Source: CAXSEF01 sp050955025
Lineage (GTDB): Bacteria; Pseudomonadota; Alphaproteobacteria; Acetobacterales; Acetobacteraceae
Length of the DNA: 8,115 nucleotides
Direction of reading: 5' to 3'
NCBI GenBank assembly: GCA_050955025.1
Contig: JBPBQX010000132.1
Location: 1 to 8,115 of the forward strand
A program made the translations under genes and the position numbers. This document shows, piece after piece, positions 1 through 6,551 of the stretch (positions are counted from its first letter, which is position 1; each line of letters begins with the position of its first letter). The notes below the pieces were generated by a model. The model was not told where the DNA came from, ran no database searches, and was given only the letters and a program-made list of their open reading frames with translations.

Positions 1-1391
1 GCGCGATCGACTGCGGGCCGACGGTGCTGACCATGGACTGGGTGTTCGAGGCGCTGTTCGCGGCGGGCGGGGCGCGGCTGCGCGAGCGGGTCGGGCTGGA
101 GCCGGCGTCGGTGCTGGCGCGCCATGCCTGGCCGGACGGCGCGCGGCTCGACCTGCACGCGGACCGGGCGCGCTCGGCGGACGCGATCGGGCGGATGGCT
201 GGGGCCGCGGAGGCGCGCGGGTTCGTGGAGTTCAGCGAGCGCGCGGCGGCGATCTGGCGCACGCTGCGGCCGAGCTTCGTGTGCGCCACGCGGCCCAATG
301 TCGCGGAGCTGGTCCGGCGGGCGGGGGTGCGCGACCTCGTGGGGATCAGCCCGTTCACCACGCTGGCGCGCGCGCTGCGGCAGCATTTCCGCGATCCGAG
401 GCTGCAGCAGATGTTCGGGCGGTATGCGACCTATTGCGGCTCCTCGCCGTTCCAGGCGCCGGCGACGCTGATGCTGGTGGCGCACGTGGAGAGCGAGGGG
501 GTGTGGCTGGTGCGCGGCGGGATGCAGCGGCTGGCGGAGGCGCTGGCGGCGCTGGCGGCGGAGTTGGGCGTGGCGGTGCGCTGCGGGGCCGTGGTGCGCG
601 AGGTCGTGGTGCGCGACGGGCGGGCGCGGGGCGTGGTGCTGGCGGACGGCGAGGTGGTGGAGGCGGGCGCAGTGGTGTGCAACGCCGACACCAATGCGCT
701 GGCGAGCGGGCAGTTCGGGGCGCTCGGCGGGGTCGTGGCGCCCACGCCGCCGTCGCGGCGGTCGCTGTCGGCGCTGACCTGGGCGATGGAGGCGCGCGCG
801 TCGGGGTTTCCCCTGCTGCGGCACACGGTGTTCTTCTCGGCCGACGAGCGGGCGGAGTTCGAGTCGCTGCGCCACGGGCTGCCCGGCGCGCCCACCGTCT
901 ATGTCTGCGCCCAGGATCGCGGGGCCGGGGACGGCGACGCTGCCGGGGCGGGGCCGGAGCGCCTGCTGTGCCTGGTCAACGCCCCTGCGCGCGGGGACTC
1001 CGCGCCGCCCACCGAGAAGGAGATCGCCCGATGCCGGGACGCGACGTTCAGCCACCTGCGGCGCTGCGGGCTGGCGCTGGAGCCCTCGACGATCCCGGGC
1101 GTGGCGGAAGGGACGCAGACGGGGCCGGCGCAGTTCGAGCGGCTGTTCCCGGCGACGGGGGGCGCGCTTTACGGGCCGAGCTCGCACGGGTGGGCGGCGT
1201 CGTTCCGCAGGCCGGGGGCGCGGACGCGGGTCGCGGGGCTCTACCTGGCGGGGGGGAGCACGCATCCGGGGCCGGGGGTGCCGATGGCGGCGCTGTCGGG
1301 ACAGCTGGCGGCGTCGGCGGTGATGGAGGACCTCGCTTCGACGGCGCGGTCGGGGCGAACGGCTACGTCTGGTGGTACGTCGACGGGCTGA
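1..1391 (+). CDS. crtD: Acyclic carotenoid 3,4-desaturase (hydroxy-/methoxyneurosporene dehydrogenase), 5'-truncated by window
   Basis: FAD-dependent, phytoene-desaturase-family enzyme that introduces the C3-C4 double bond into 1-hydroxylated acyclic carotenoids after CrtC, on the way to spirilloxanthin- or spheroidene-type pigments. The frame is open from base 3 and already reads DCGPTVLTMDWVFEALFAAGG, which in CrtD follows the N-terminal FAD-binding GxGxxG segment, so roughly 50-60 residues lie upstream of the window. The C-terminal FAD-contact signature GLYLAGGSTHPGPGVPMAALSG (about 1236-1301) is intact and diagnostic for CrtD/CrtI relatives. The final ~23 residues (from the GTG-ATG at 1320) are low-complexity Ser/Thr/Gly/Arg and lie over the beginning of the crtC reading frame. 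Stop TGA is at 1389-1391. It is the first gene of a plus-strand crtDC pair. CrtI is the main alternative, but adjacency to crtC and the DxGPTVLTM context favour CrtD. Confidence 0.93.
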   Translation, partial: AIDCGPTVLTMDWVFEALFAAGGARLRERVGLEPASVLARHAWPDGARLDLHADRARSADAIGRMAGAAEARGFVEFSERAAAIWRTLRPSFVCATRPNVAELVRRAGVRDLVGISPFTTLARALRQHFRDPRLQQMFGRYATYCGSSPFQAPATLMLVAHVESEGVWLVRGGMQRLAEALAALAAELGVAVRCGAVVREVVVRDGRARGVVLADGEVVEAGAVVCNADTNALASGQFGALGGVVAPTPPSRRSLSALTWAMEARASGFPLLRHTVFFSADERAEFESLRHGLPGAPTVYVCAQDRGAGDGDAAGAGPERLLCLVNAPARGDSAPPTEKEIARCRDATFSHLRRCGLALEPSTIPGVAEGTQTGPAQFERLFPATGGALYGPSSHGWAASFRRPGARTRVAGLYLAGGSTHPGPGVPMAALSGQLAASAVMEDLASTARSGRTATSGGTSTG

Positions 1392-2254
1392 GCGAGGACG
1401 GGCGGCACGGCATCACGCTGATCGCGTTCCTCGGCAGCGTGTTCTCGCCTTACTACGCCTGGGCGCGGCGGGGCGGGGCGCAGGCGGACCCGCTGCGGCA
1501 CTGCACGCTCAACGTGGCGCTGTACGGGCGGCCGGGGGGGTGGGCGATGACGGAGCGTGGTGCGGCACAGGTGCGGCGCGACGCCGCGCACCTGGAGATC
1601 GGGCCGAGCGCGCTGCGCTGGGATGGCGAGTCGCTGGTGTTCACGCTCGACGAGCGCACAGTGCCGTGGGGGCGGCCGATCCGCGGCGAGGTGCGGGTCA
1701 GGCCGGAGGCGCTGACGGGGTTCTCGGCGGAGATCGACGGCGAGGGGCGGCATCGCTGGCGGCCGATGGCGCCGCGAGCGCGGGTGGAGGTGGCGCTGGA
1801 GCGGCCGGGGCTCAGCTGGGTGGGCACGGGGTATCTGGACAGCAACGACGGGGATGCGCCGCTGGAGGCGGGGTTCCGGCGGTGGGACTGGTCGCGCACA
1901 CCGCTGGCCGGGGGGGAGACGGCGATCCTCTACGACACGGAGCCGCGGGTCGGGGGGCCGCGCGGCCTGGCGTTGCGGATCGGGGCGGCGGGGGGGGTGG
2001 AGCGGTTCGAGGCGCCGGAGGTGGCGGCGCTGCCGCGCTCGCGGTGGGGGCTGCCGCGGTTCACGCGGGCGGAGGGGGATGGCGCGCGCGTGGTGCGCCC
2101 GCTGGTGGACGCGCCGTTCTACGCGCGCTCGGTGCTGGACACGCGGCTGCTGGGGCAGCGGGGGGAGGCGGTGCACGAGAGCGTGGACCTGGACCGGTTC
2201 CGCGCGCCGTGGACGCAAGCGATGCTGCCGTTCCGGATGCCGCGGCGGGGGTAG
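1322..2254 (+). CDS. crtC: Acyclic carotenoid 1,2-hydratase (hydroxyneurosporene synthase); start codon unresolved
   Basis: CrtC adds water across the terminal C1-C2 double bond of neurosporene or lycopene, the step before CrtD and methylation by CrtF. The frame carries family landmarks in order: GGPRFD and GYVWWYVDG at the N-terminus, LIAFLGSVFSPYYAWAR, DPLRHCTLNVALYG, GPSALRWDG, GYLDSNDGDAPLE, FRRWDWSRT, and near the end DAPFYARSVLDTRLLG, VHESVDLDRF and MLPFRMPRR, stop TAG at 2252-2254. From 1322 this gives about 310 residues, near family length. The coordinate 1322 marks where recognisable homology begins, not a start codon. In this frame no ATG, GTG or TTG occurs between GTG 1190 and GTG 1439; only CTG at 1388 and 1418 is available. 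GTG 1439 would delete conserved residues, while GTG 1190 would add 44 residues of crtD-antiphase sequence. Product identity is secure and the 5' end is not. The first ~70 nt overlap the crtD tail. Confidence 0.88.
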   Translation, partial: DGGPRFDGAVGANGYVWWYVDGLSEDGRHGITLIAFLGSVFSPYYAWARRGGAQADPLRHCTLNVALYGRPGGWAMTERGAAQVRRDAAHLEIGPSALRWDGESLVFTLDERTVPWGRPIRGEVRVRPEALTGFSAEIDGEGRHRWRPMAPRARVEVALERPGLSWVGTGYLDSNDGDAPLEAGFRRWDWSRTPLAGGETAILYDTEPRVGGPRGLALRIGAAGGVERFEAPEVAALPRSRWGLPRFTRAEGDGARVVRPLVDAPFYARSVLDTRLLGQRGEAVHESVDLDRFRAPWTQAMLPFRMPRRG

Positions 2255-2268
2255 GCGGAGGCGCTGCC

Positions 2269-2292
2269 GCCGGGCTCCGCTCAGGGCCCGGC
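2269..2292. terminator. Hairpin at the convergent crtC / membrane-gene junction
   Basis: A perfect 7-bp stem, GCCGGGC (2269-2275) pairing with GCCCGGC (2286-2292), with a 10-nt loop. It starts 14 nt after the crtC stop and overlaps the last codons of the convergent membrane-protein gene. An alternative, mutually exclusive 6-bp stem, CTCAGG (2280-2285) with CCTGAG (2292-2297), shares bases with it. Neither is followed by a clean T-run (only a scattered TTTGCTT), so intrinsic termination in either direction is inference from location and pairing. The hairpin could also be a degraded relative of the double-hairpin repeat found nearby. Confidence 0.35.
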
Positions 2293-2637
2293 CTGAGAAC
2301 CCGTTTGCTTATCGGAATGGTTTCCAAAGGCCTCCGGCCTTTGGCGGGTCCGGGCAGAGCCCGGCCTTGCTGGCTTTCCCCAACGCGCCCGCAGGTCCGC
2401 GAGGTGCGCCGCGAGCGAGCCCAGCAGGCACAGCGCCAGGACCGGCCACGCCGCGCCCCGCAGGCCGAAGCGCAGGGCGAGCAGCAGGCAGGCGCCGGCG
2501 GCGAGGTTGGGCAGCAGCGCGGCGGGTCGCGGGCCGCGGCCTGTGGCGCGGTGCAGGGCGAGCAGGGCGGCGGCCTCGGCCAGCACGAGGAGCAGGATCA
2601 GGTCGACGACGCGGCCGCTGGCGAAGAGCGCGGTCAT
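2281..2637 (-). CDS. Small hydrophobic membrane protein in the bchIDO operon, function unknown
   Basis: A 118-residue protein starting at ATG 2637-2635, whose ATGA overlaps the bchO stop, implying translational coupling; no Shine-Dalgarno sequence is visible upstream. Three hydrophobic segments are seen at about residues 10-29 (VVDLILLLVLAEAAALLALH), 40-57 and 62-80, with an Arg/Gly-rich loop (TGRGPRP) between the first two, so it is probably an inner-membrane protein. I recall similar short membrane proteins downstream of bchO in other photosynthesis clusters, but know of no assigned role. The likely conserved part ends around LADLRARW (residue 86). Residues 87-118 are hydrophilic and Arg/Gly/Pro/Ser-rich, and residues 90-106 are encoded by a double-hairpin repeat, so this tail looks acquired. 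A role in tetrapyrrole or photosystem assembly is only guilt by association. Confidence 0.72.
   Translation of the reverse strand: MTALFASGRVVDLILLLVLAEAAALLALHRATGRGPRPAALLPNLAAGACLLLALRFGLRGAAWPVLALCLLGSLAAHLADLRARWGKPARPGSARTRQRPEAFGNHSDKQTGSQAGP
2320..2370 (-). repeat. Double-hairpin repeat, copy A (inside the membrane-protein gene)
   Basis: Read on the minus strand: GCAAGG flank, stem 1 CCGGGC-TCT-GCCCGG (2364-2350), linker ACCCG, stem 2 CCAAAGGCC-GGA-GGCCTTTGG (2344-2324), then AAAC. The layout, the TCT loop of stem 1 and the ACCCGCC junction match the copy at 6552-6605 in opposite orientation, although the stem bases differ. It lies within the open reading frame of the small membrane protein and encodes part of its tail. 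Confidence 0.8.
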
Positions 2638-3539
2638 GCGGCGGCAGGCGGGAGGTGCACGTCGGCCATCTCGCCGAGGAGGGCGGCGATGCGGTCGGGG
2701 TCCTCCTCGTGGGCGAGGTGGCCGAGGCCGGGCAGCAGCACGAGGCGCGCGCCCGGCAGCATGTCCGCGACCTGGCGGGCAGCAGAGGGGGGGATCATGC
2801 CGTCGCGTTCGCCGGCGACCAGCGTAAGGGGGGCGCGGAGGCGGGCGATGTCGAAGGCGTTGAGGTCCCAGCGCGCCATCATGCGCAGGGCGGCGGCGAC
2901 GTGGCGCGGCTGGGCGAACAGGCGGGCGTAGAGGCGGGCGTCGCGGGGGTCGAGGCGCGAGCCGGTGCCGGACAGCATGCGGTCGACGAGCGGCTGCGTG
3001 GCCTGGCGCGCGACGATCCAGGGCAGCACGGGCAGCGAGGACAGCAGCCGGGCGGCGGCGGGGAACAGCACGGACTCGCGGCCGGGCAGCGGCAGGAGCG
3101 CGCCGTTGAGGCTCATCAGGGCGGCGGGCCGCACCAGGCCGTCGATCGCCATCTGCGCGCCCACCGCGGCGCCGGCGGAGTGGCCGGCGACCAGGACAGG
3201 CGGCAGGCGCAGCGCGCCGAGCAGGGCGGCGACGAGGCGGGCCATGCCCGGGAGCGACATGCCCTCGGCCGGAGGCGCCGCCGTGAAGCCGTGGCCGGGC
3301 AGGTCGGGCGCCACCACGGTGAAGCGGCGCGCCAGCAGCGGGGCGAGCGCGCGCCAAGAGTGGGTGGCGGCGCCGGTGCCGTGCAGCAGCAGGAGCACCG
3401 GGCCCTCGCCCAGGACCTGCACGTGCCAGCGCAGGCCGCCGGCGTCGACGAAGCGGCTGTGCGCGCGGTTGGGCCAGTCGCGGCCGGCGACGTCCCAGCG
3501 GGGGGCGCCGCTCAACGGGGCACGCGAGGCAGGAAGCAA
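2634..3539 (-). CDS. bchO: BchO, alpha/beta-hydrolase of the magnesium-chelatase operon
   Basis: Alpha/beta-hydrolase-fold protein that accompanies bchI and bchD in purple bacteria. Its biochemical reaction is not settled; a role in the Mg-chelatase step is proposed from gene order. With the TTG start at 3539 the protein has 301 residues. It shows the family's N-terminal RDWPNRAHSRFV segment (20-31), an oxyanion-hole HGTG (53-56), the nucleophile elbow GHSAG with Ser121, the acid Asp246 in AGERDGMIP, and His274 in GLGHLAHEE, so a complete Ser-Asp-His triad. No ATG exists in frame near the start. The choices are TTG 3539 (weak AGGG-like SD) or TTG 3515 (293 residues, no SD, closer to where family similarity begins). 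The 3' end overlaps the next gene by ATGA. The 127-nt gap to bchD is filled by a pair of repeats that abuts the start, which may have displaced an original start and leader. Confidence 0.92.
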   Translation of the reverse strand: MLPASRAPLSGAPRWDVAGRDWPNRAHSRFVDAGGLRWHVQVLGEGPVLLLLHGTGAATHSWRALAPLLARRFTVVAPDLPGHGFTAAPPAEGMSLPGMARLVAALLGALRLPPVLVAGHSAGAAVGAQMAIDGLVRPAALMSLNGALLPLPGRESVLFPAAARLLSSLPVLPWIVARQATQPLVDRMLSGTGSRLDPRDARLYARLFAQPRHVAAALRMMARWDLNAFDIARLRAPLTLVAGERDGMIPPSAARQVADMLPGARLVLLPGLGHLAHEEDPDRIAALLGEMADVHLPPAAA

Positions 3540-3585
3540 GCATGGGCCCTGCCCAAACCCGCCAGGGGCGAGCCGCCCCTGGACC
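3532..3585 (+). repeat. Double-hairpin repeat, copy B1 (at bchO start)
   Basis: Plus-strand reading: flank GGAAGCAAG (3532-3540), stem 1 TGGGC-CCT-GCCCA (3543-3555), linker with ACCCGCC (3557-3563), stem 2 CCAGGGGCG-AGC-CGCCCCTGG (3562-3582), then ACC. Same order and linker as the copies at 2320-2370 and 6552-6605, and the AGC loop of stem 2 equals that of the 6552 copy. The first bases overlap the TTG start region of bchO on the other strand. Confidence 0.8.
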
Positions 3586-3605
3586 GGCCTGACTTAAGTT
3601 GTGCG

Positions 3606-3661
3606 TTCCAAGGGCGCAGCCTTTGGCGGAGTCCAGAGGCGGCGCCTCTGGCCTTGCTTCC
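3606..3661 (-). repeat. Double-hairpin repeat, copy B2 (just 3' of bchD)
   Basis: Minus-strand reading: flank GGAAGCAAG (3661-3653), stem 1 CCAGAGGC-GCC-GCCTCTGG (3651-3633), linker ACTCCG, stem 2 CCAAAGGC-TGC-GCCCTTGG (3626-3608). Stem 2 has one non-Watson-Crick pair: G-U if transcribed from the plus strand, A-C if from the minus strand. It begins 5 nt after the bchD stop and faces copy B1 in inverted orientation, the two GGAAGCAAG flanks forming the outer ends. It could terminate or protect the bchD mRNA 3' end; this is inference. Confidence 0.8.
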
Positions 3662-3666
3662 TTCCT

Positions 3667-5469
3667 TCACGCGGCCTGGCGGATTGCGCGGGACAGGGCG
3701 GCGGCGTCGGCGCGGGGCAGGAACAGCGAGCGCGCGCCCATGGCGTCGGCGAGGGCGGCGGCCTGCGGCTGCGGACGGGGCGAGATGTCGATCAGCAGAG
3801 ACGGGAGTGCGGCGGTGCGCAGGCGGCGGGCGGCGTCGAGGGCGTCGGCGGTGGCGCGGGCGCGGTCGGGGGTGCCGTCGCGGCCGATGTTGGCGCGGCC
3901 GTCGGTCAGCACCACCAGCAGCGGGGCGGCGCCGCGCCGGCGCAGCGAGTCGGCCAGCGCGAGGGCGGCGTCGAGGCCGGCGGCGATCGGGGTGGGGCCG
4001 CCGCCCGGGAGCGCGGCGAGGCAGCGGCGGGCACGGGCGAGGGCGCCGGTGGGGGGCAGGAGCAGCTCGGCCGTGGTGCCGCGGAAGGCGAGGAGGGCGA
4101 CCTGGTCGCGGCGCACGTAGCACTCGGCGAGGAGCAGCTCCACGGCGCCCTTGGCCTCGGCGAGGCGGTTCAGGGCGGCGGAGCCGGACGCGTCCACGAC
4201 GAACACGGTGGTAGCGCGCGGCGTGGACTGGCGGCGCTGCACGCGCAGGTCGGCGGCGCGGATCTCCAGGCGGCGGGCGTGGCCGGGGGGCGAGTCGCGC
4301 CGGCGCAGCGCCTGCAGGGGAGCGGCGGCGCGCAGGGTGGCGACGAGGTCGAGGCGCGCGCCGCCGTCGGGGCGGCCGGGGCGGCTCCCGTGGGGCCGCC
4401 CGTGCAGGCTGTCGCGGGGGCGCCCGGCGGCACGGCCGCTTGCGGCGGCGCGGGTCGGGGCGCCGGCGGTGGCGAGGCGGGCGAGCAGGCTGGGCGGCAG
4501 GGACGCGAGGGTGGCGGCGAGCACCGTCGCGGGGGTGTCGCGGGAGGGGCCGGCTTCCGGGGGCGGAGGGAGGTCGGGAGGCGGGCCGTCTGCGGATTCG
4601 GGAGAGGGGTCCCCTGCCCCGCCCTCGTCCTGCGCGGAGGCCGGCGTGTCAGCGGCAGAGTCGAGCGCATCAGGGGCGGGCGCGTCGTCGGCGTCGGCGG
4701 CAGGGGGGGCCGGCAGGCAGGTGGCGCGCGGGGCGAGCACCAGGCGGGCGGCGAGGATCACGTCGTCCTCGTCCGGCTCGGCGCGGCCGGCGAGCGACGC
4801 GGCGGCGCGCGCGGCGCGCAGGGCCAGCAGGGTCGCGCGGGCGGAGCCGATGCCGAGCGCGGTCGCGGTCTCGCACAGGGCTTCGGCCAGGGCCGGCGCG
4901 ACCGGCCGCGGCGCGGCGGGTGCGAAGGGGCGTGCGGGGGCGATGGTCGCGCCCGGCTTCTCGCGCGGCAGGGCGTCGAGGTCGAGGCGGAACGACACGC
5001 GGTCGGCCAGCACGGCGGGGAGCGTCGCGTCGTCCTCGTCGCCCTCGTCGAACAGCACGAGGCCGATCCTGGCGGGGTGACGTTGGGAGAAGCCGTCGCG
5101 CTCCACCGCAACCTCGCCGGAGTCCAGGGCGGCGGCGAGCAGGGCTGCGGTGCCGGCGCCGAGACGCTCCGCGCCGGCCAGCAGCACGACGCCGCCGTCG
5201 GCCTCGGCGAGCAGGCCGCGCCCCGCCACCGACCGGCCGGCGGCCAACGTGGCGGCGAGGTCGAGGCCGCCGAGCAGCCGGGCGTCGCCGATCGTGGCGG
5301 GGCAGCGTCGCCACGGCGCGCCGGGCGGCAGGGCGTCGCGCAGGAGGGACAGGACGCGGTCGCGCGCGGGGCCGGGGCGGCCGCGCAGGTGCACGACGCT
5401 GCCGGCCGGGGCGTGGGCGAACAGCCGGACGATGGTCCGCGCTTCCTGCCACGCGTCGGCCAAGGTCAT
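3667..5469 (-). CDS. bchD: Magnesium chelatase ATPase-like subunit D (EC 6.6.1.1)
   Basis: BchD forms a two-tier AAA+ ring with BchI that powers Mg2+ insertion into protoporphyrin IX on BchH. The protein has 600 residues, usual for the family, from ATG 5469. Residues 1 to about 245 are a degenerate AAA+ domain: the P-loop position reads LRGRPGPARDRV, lacking the GKS/T motif, as expected for BchD. Residues ~252-313 form an Asp/Ala/Pro-rich acidic linker, and ~340-420 are Arg-rich. The C-terminal integrin-I/vWA domain (~420-600) keeps the MIDAS: D426-A-S428-G-S430, T493 in GGGPTPIA, and D523 in VVLTDGRAN. The start codon overlaps the bchI stop (ATGA, 5466-5469) and has no Shine-Dalgarno sequence, so it is probably translated by coupling to bchI. 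Stop TGA is at 3667-3669, followed almost directly by a double-hairpin repeat. Confidence 0.97.
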   Translation of the reverse strand: MTLADAWQEARTIVRLFAHAPAGSVVHLRGRPGPARDRVLSLLRDALPPGAPWRRCPATIGDARLLGGLDLAATLAAGRSVAGRGLLAEADGGVVLLAGAERLGAGTAALLAAALDSGEVAVERDGFSQRHPARIGLVLFDEGDEDDATLPAVLADRVSFRLDLDALPREKPGATIAPARPFAPAAPRPVAPALAEALCETATALGIGSARATLLALRAARAAASLAGRAEPDEDDVILAARLVLAPRATCLPAPPAADADDAPAPDALDSAADTPASAQDEGGAGDPSPESADGPPPDLPPPPEAGPSRDTPATVLAATLASLPPSLLARLATAGAPTRAAASGRAAGRPRDSLHGRPHGSRPGRPDGGARLDLVATLRAAAPLQALRRRDSPPGHARRLEIRAADLRVQRRQSTPRATTVFVVDASGSAALNRLAEAKGAVELLLAECYVRRDQVALLAFRGTTAELLLPPTGALARARRCLAALPGGGPTPIAAGLDAALALADSLRRRGAAPLLVVLTDGRANIGRDGTPDRARATADALDAARRLRTAALPSLLIDISPRPQPQAAALADAMGARSLFLPRADAAALSRAIRQAA

Positions 5470-6539
5470 GCGGGGCCGAACAGCTCGGCGACGGCGCGCT
5501 CGACCCTGGGCGTGGCGCCGGCCTCGTCGAGCGGGGCGCGGCGCAAGCGATGGCGCAGCGCAGGCCCGGCGACGCGGCGCAGGTGGGGGGTGGCGACCTC
5601 GGGATCGCCCTCGAACGCCGCCAGGGCGCGGGCGGCGCGCAGCAGGGTCAGCTCGCCGCGCAGGCCGTCTGTGCCGAGCGACAGGCACAGGCGGGCTGCG
5701 AGCTCGAGCGCGGTGTCCGGGGTGCGCGTCGCGGCGAGGCGGGCGCGGCCGGCGGCGATGCGTGCGCCGAGCGCCTGCTCCGCGTCGGACCAGGCGTCGA
5801 GGAAGGCGGCGGGGTCGGTGTCGTAGCGGTCGCGTCGGCGCAGGACCTCGACGCGCTCGGCGAGCACGGTGGGGGTCGCGACCTCGACGGCGAGGCCGAA
5901 GCGGTCGAGCAGCTGCGGGCGCAGGTCGCCCTCCTCGGGGTTGCCGCTGCCGACGAGCACGAAGCGCGCGGGGTGGCGCACGCTCAGGCCCTCGCGCTCC
6001 ACGACGTTCTCGCCCGAGGCGGCGACGTCGAGCAGCAGGTCGACCAGGTGGTCCTCGAGCAGGTTCACCTCGTCGATGTAGAGGAAGCCGCGGTTGGCGC
6101 GCGCCAGCAGGCCGGGCTCGAAGCGTTTCTCGCCAGTGGAGAGCGCGCGCTCCAGGTCCAGCGCGCCCACGATGCGGTCCTCGGTGGCGCCGAGCGGCAG
6201 GTCCACGGTGGGCACCGGCGCCTCCACGGAGCGCGGGCGGCGGGCGAGGCCGGCCGCGGCACAGTGCGGGCAGCCGGAGCGGTCGGCGGCAGGGTCGCAG
6301 CGGTAGGGGCAACCGGCGACGACGCGCATCGGCGGCAGCAGGGCCGCGAGCGCGCGCACGGCGGTGGACTTGCCGGTGCCGCGGTCGCCCAGCACGAGCA
6401 CGCCGCCGATCGCGGGGTCCACGGCGGCGAGCAGCAGGGCCTGCGTCATCTCCGTCTGGCCGACAATGGCGCTGAAGGGGAAGGCGCGGCGGAGACGCGG
6501 CGGCGCAATGGTGGCGGGGGCGAGGCCGTCGGGGCTCAT
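5466..6539 (-). CDS. bchI: Magnesium chelatase ATPase subunit I (EC 6.6.1.1)
   Basis: Catalytic AAA+ ATPase of Mg-chelatase, 357 residues, cytoplasmic. Seen in order: FPFSAIVGQ (20-28); Walker A GDRGTGKST (51-59); a four-cysteine cluster C77, C81, C90, C93 in the insertion after the P-loop; the family's VDLPLGATEDRIVGALD (112-128); Walker B FLYIDEVNLLEDHLVD (152-167); sensor-1 Asn200 in GSGNPEEGDLRPQLLDRFG with following arginines R207 and R213 (candidate Arg finger); and a C-terminal lid helix domain with DGLRGELTLLRAARALAA. ATG 6539 is the only start upstream of the conserved core, but the 20 nt before it are pyrimidine/CG-rich with no Shine-Dalgarno sequence. The leader from hemA (97 nt) contains a double-hairpin repeat. 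It is coupled to bchD by an ATGA overlap. Confidence 0.98.
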   Translation of the reverse strand: MSPDGLAPATIAPPRLRRAFPFSAIVGQTEMTQALLLAAVDPAIGGVLVLGDRGTGKSTAVRALAALLPPMRVVAGCPYRCDPAADRSGCPHCAAAGLARRPRSVEAPVPTVDLPLGATEDRIVGALDLERALSTGEKRFEPGLLARANRGFLYIDEVNLLEDHLVDLLLDVAASGENVVEREGLSVRHPARFVLVGSGNPEEGDLRPQLLDRFGLAVEVATPTVLAERVEVLRRRDRYDTDPAAFLDAWSDAEQALGARIAAGRARLAATRTPDTALELAARLCLSLGTDGLRGELTLLRAARALAAFEGDPEVATPHLRRVAGPALRHRLRRAPLDEAGATPRVERAVAELFGPA

Positions 6540-6551
6540 GCGGCGGCGCGG

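Noticed and set aside
281..1321. The crtC reading frame stays open upstream across crtD to 281, as if encoding a 657-residue protein
   Set aside because: The upstream part is Gly/Ala/Arg-rich with no family motif and overlaps the clearly coding crtD frame. It is open only because stop codons are rare at this GC content.
1250..1997. G-runs of 7-8 bases at 1250-1256, 1534-1540, 1910-1916 and 1990-1997, possibly phase-variable
   Set aside because: Recognisable CrtD and CrtC sequence continues in frame across each run, and such runs are expected at this composition. They remain worth watching only as possible sequencing-error sites near the crtC start problem.
5340..5469. Missing GKS/T Walker A motif in BchD, as possible inactivation
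   Set aside because: A degenerate P-loop is normal for BchD, and its vWA MIDAS residues are intact.
3601..5826. Several plus-strand open frames of 300-790 codons antisense to bchO, bchD and bchI
   Set aside because: Their translations are Arg/Ala/Gly-rich with no recognisable domain, while the minus-strand frames carry complete catalytic motifs. They are typical GC-rich shadow frames.
3667..6312. The bchD frame continues open upstream through bchI for a total of 881 residues
   Set aside because: BchD similarity begins at the ATG overlapping the bchI stop. The extension is low-complexity Arg/Pro/Ala sequence antiphase to the conserved BchI frame.
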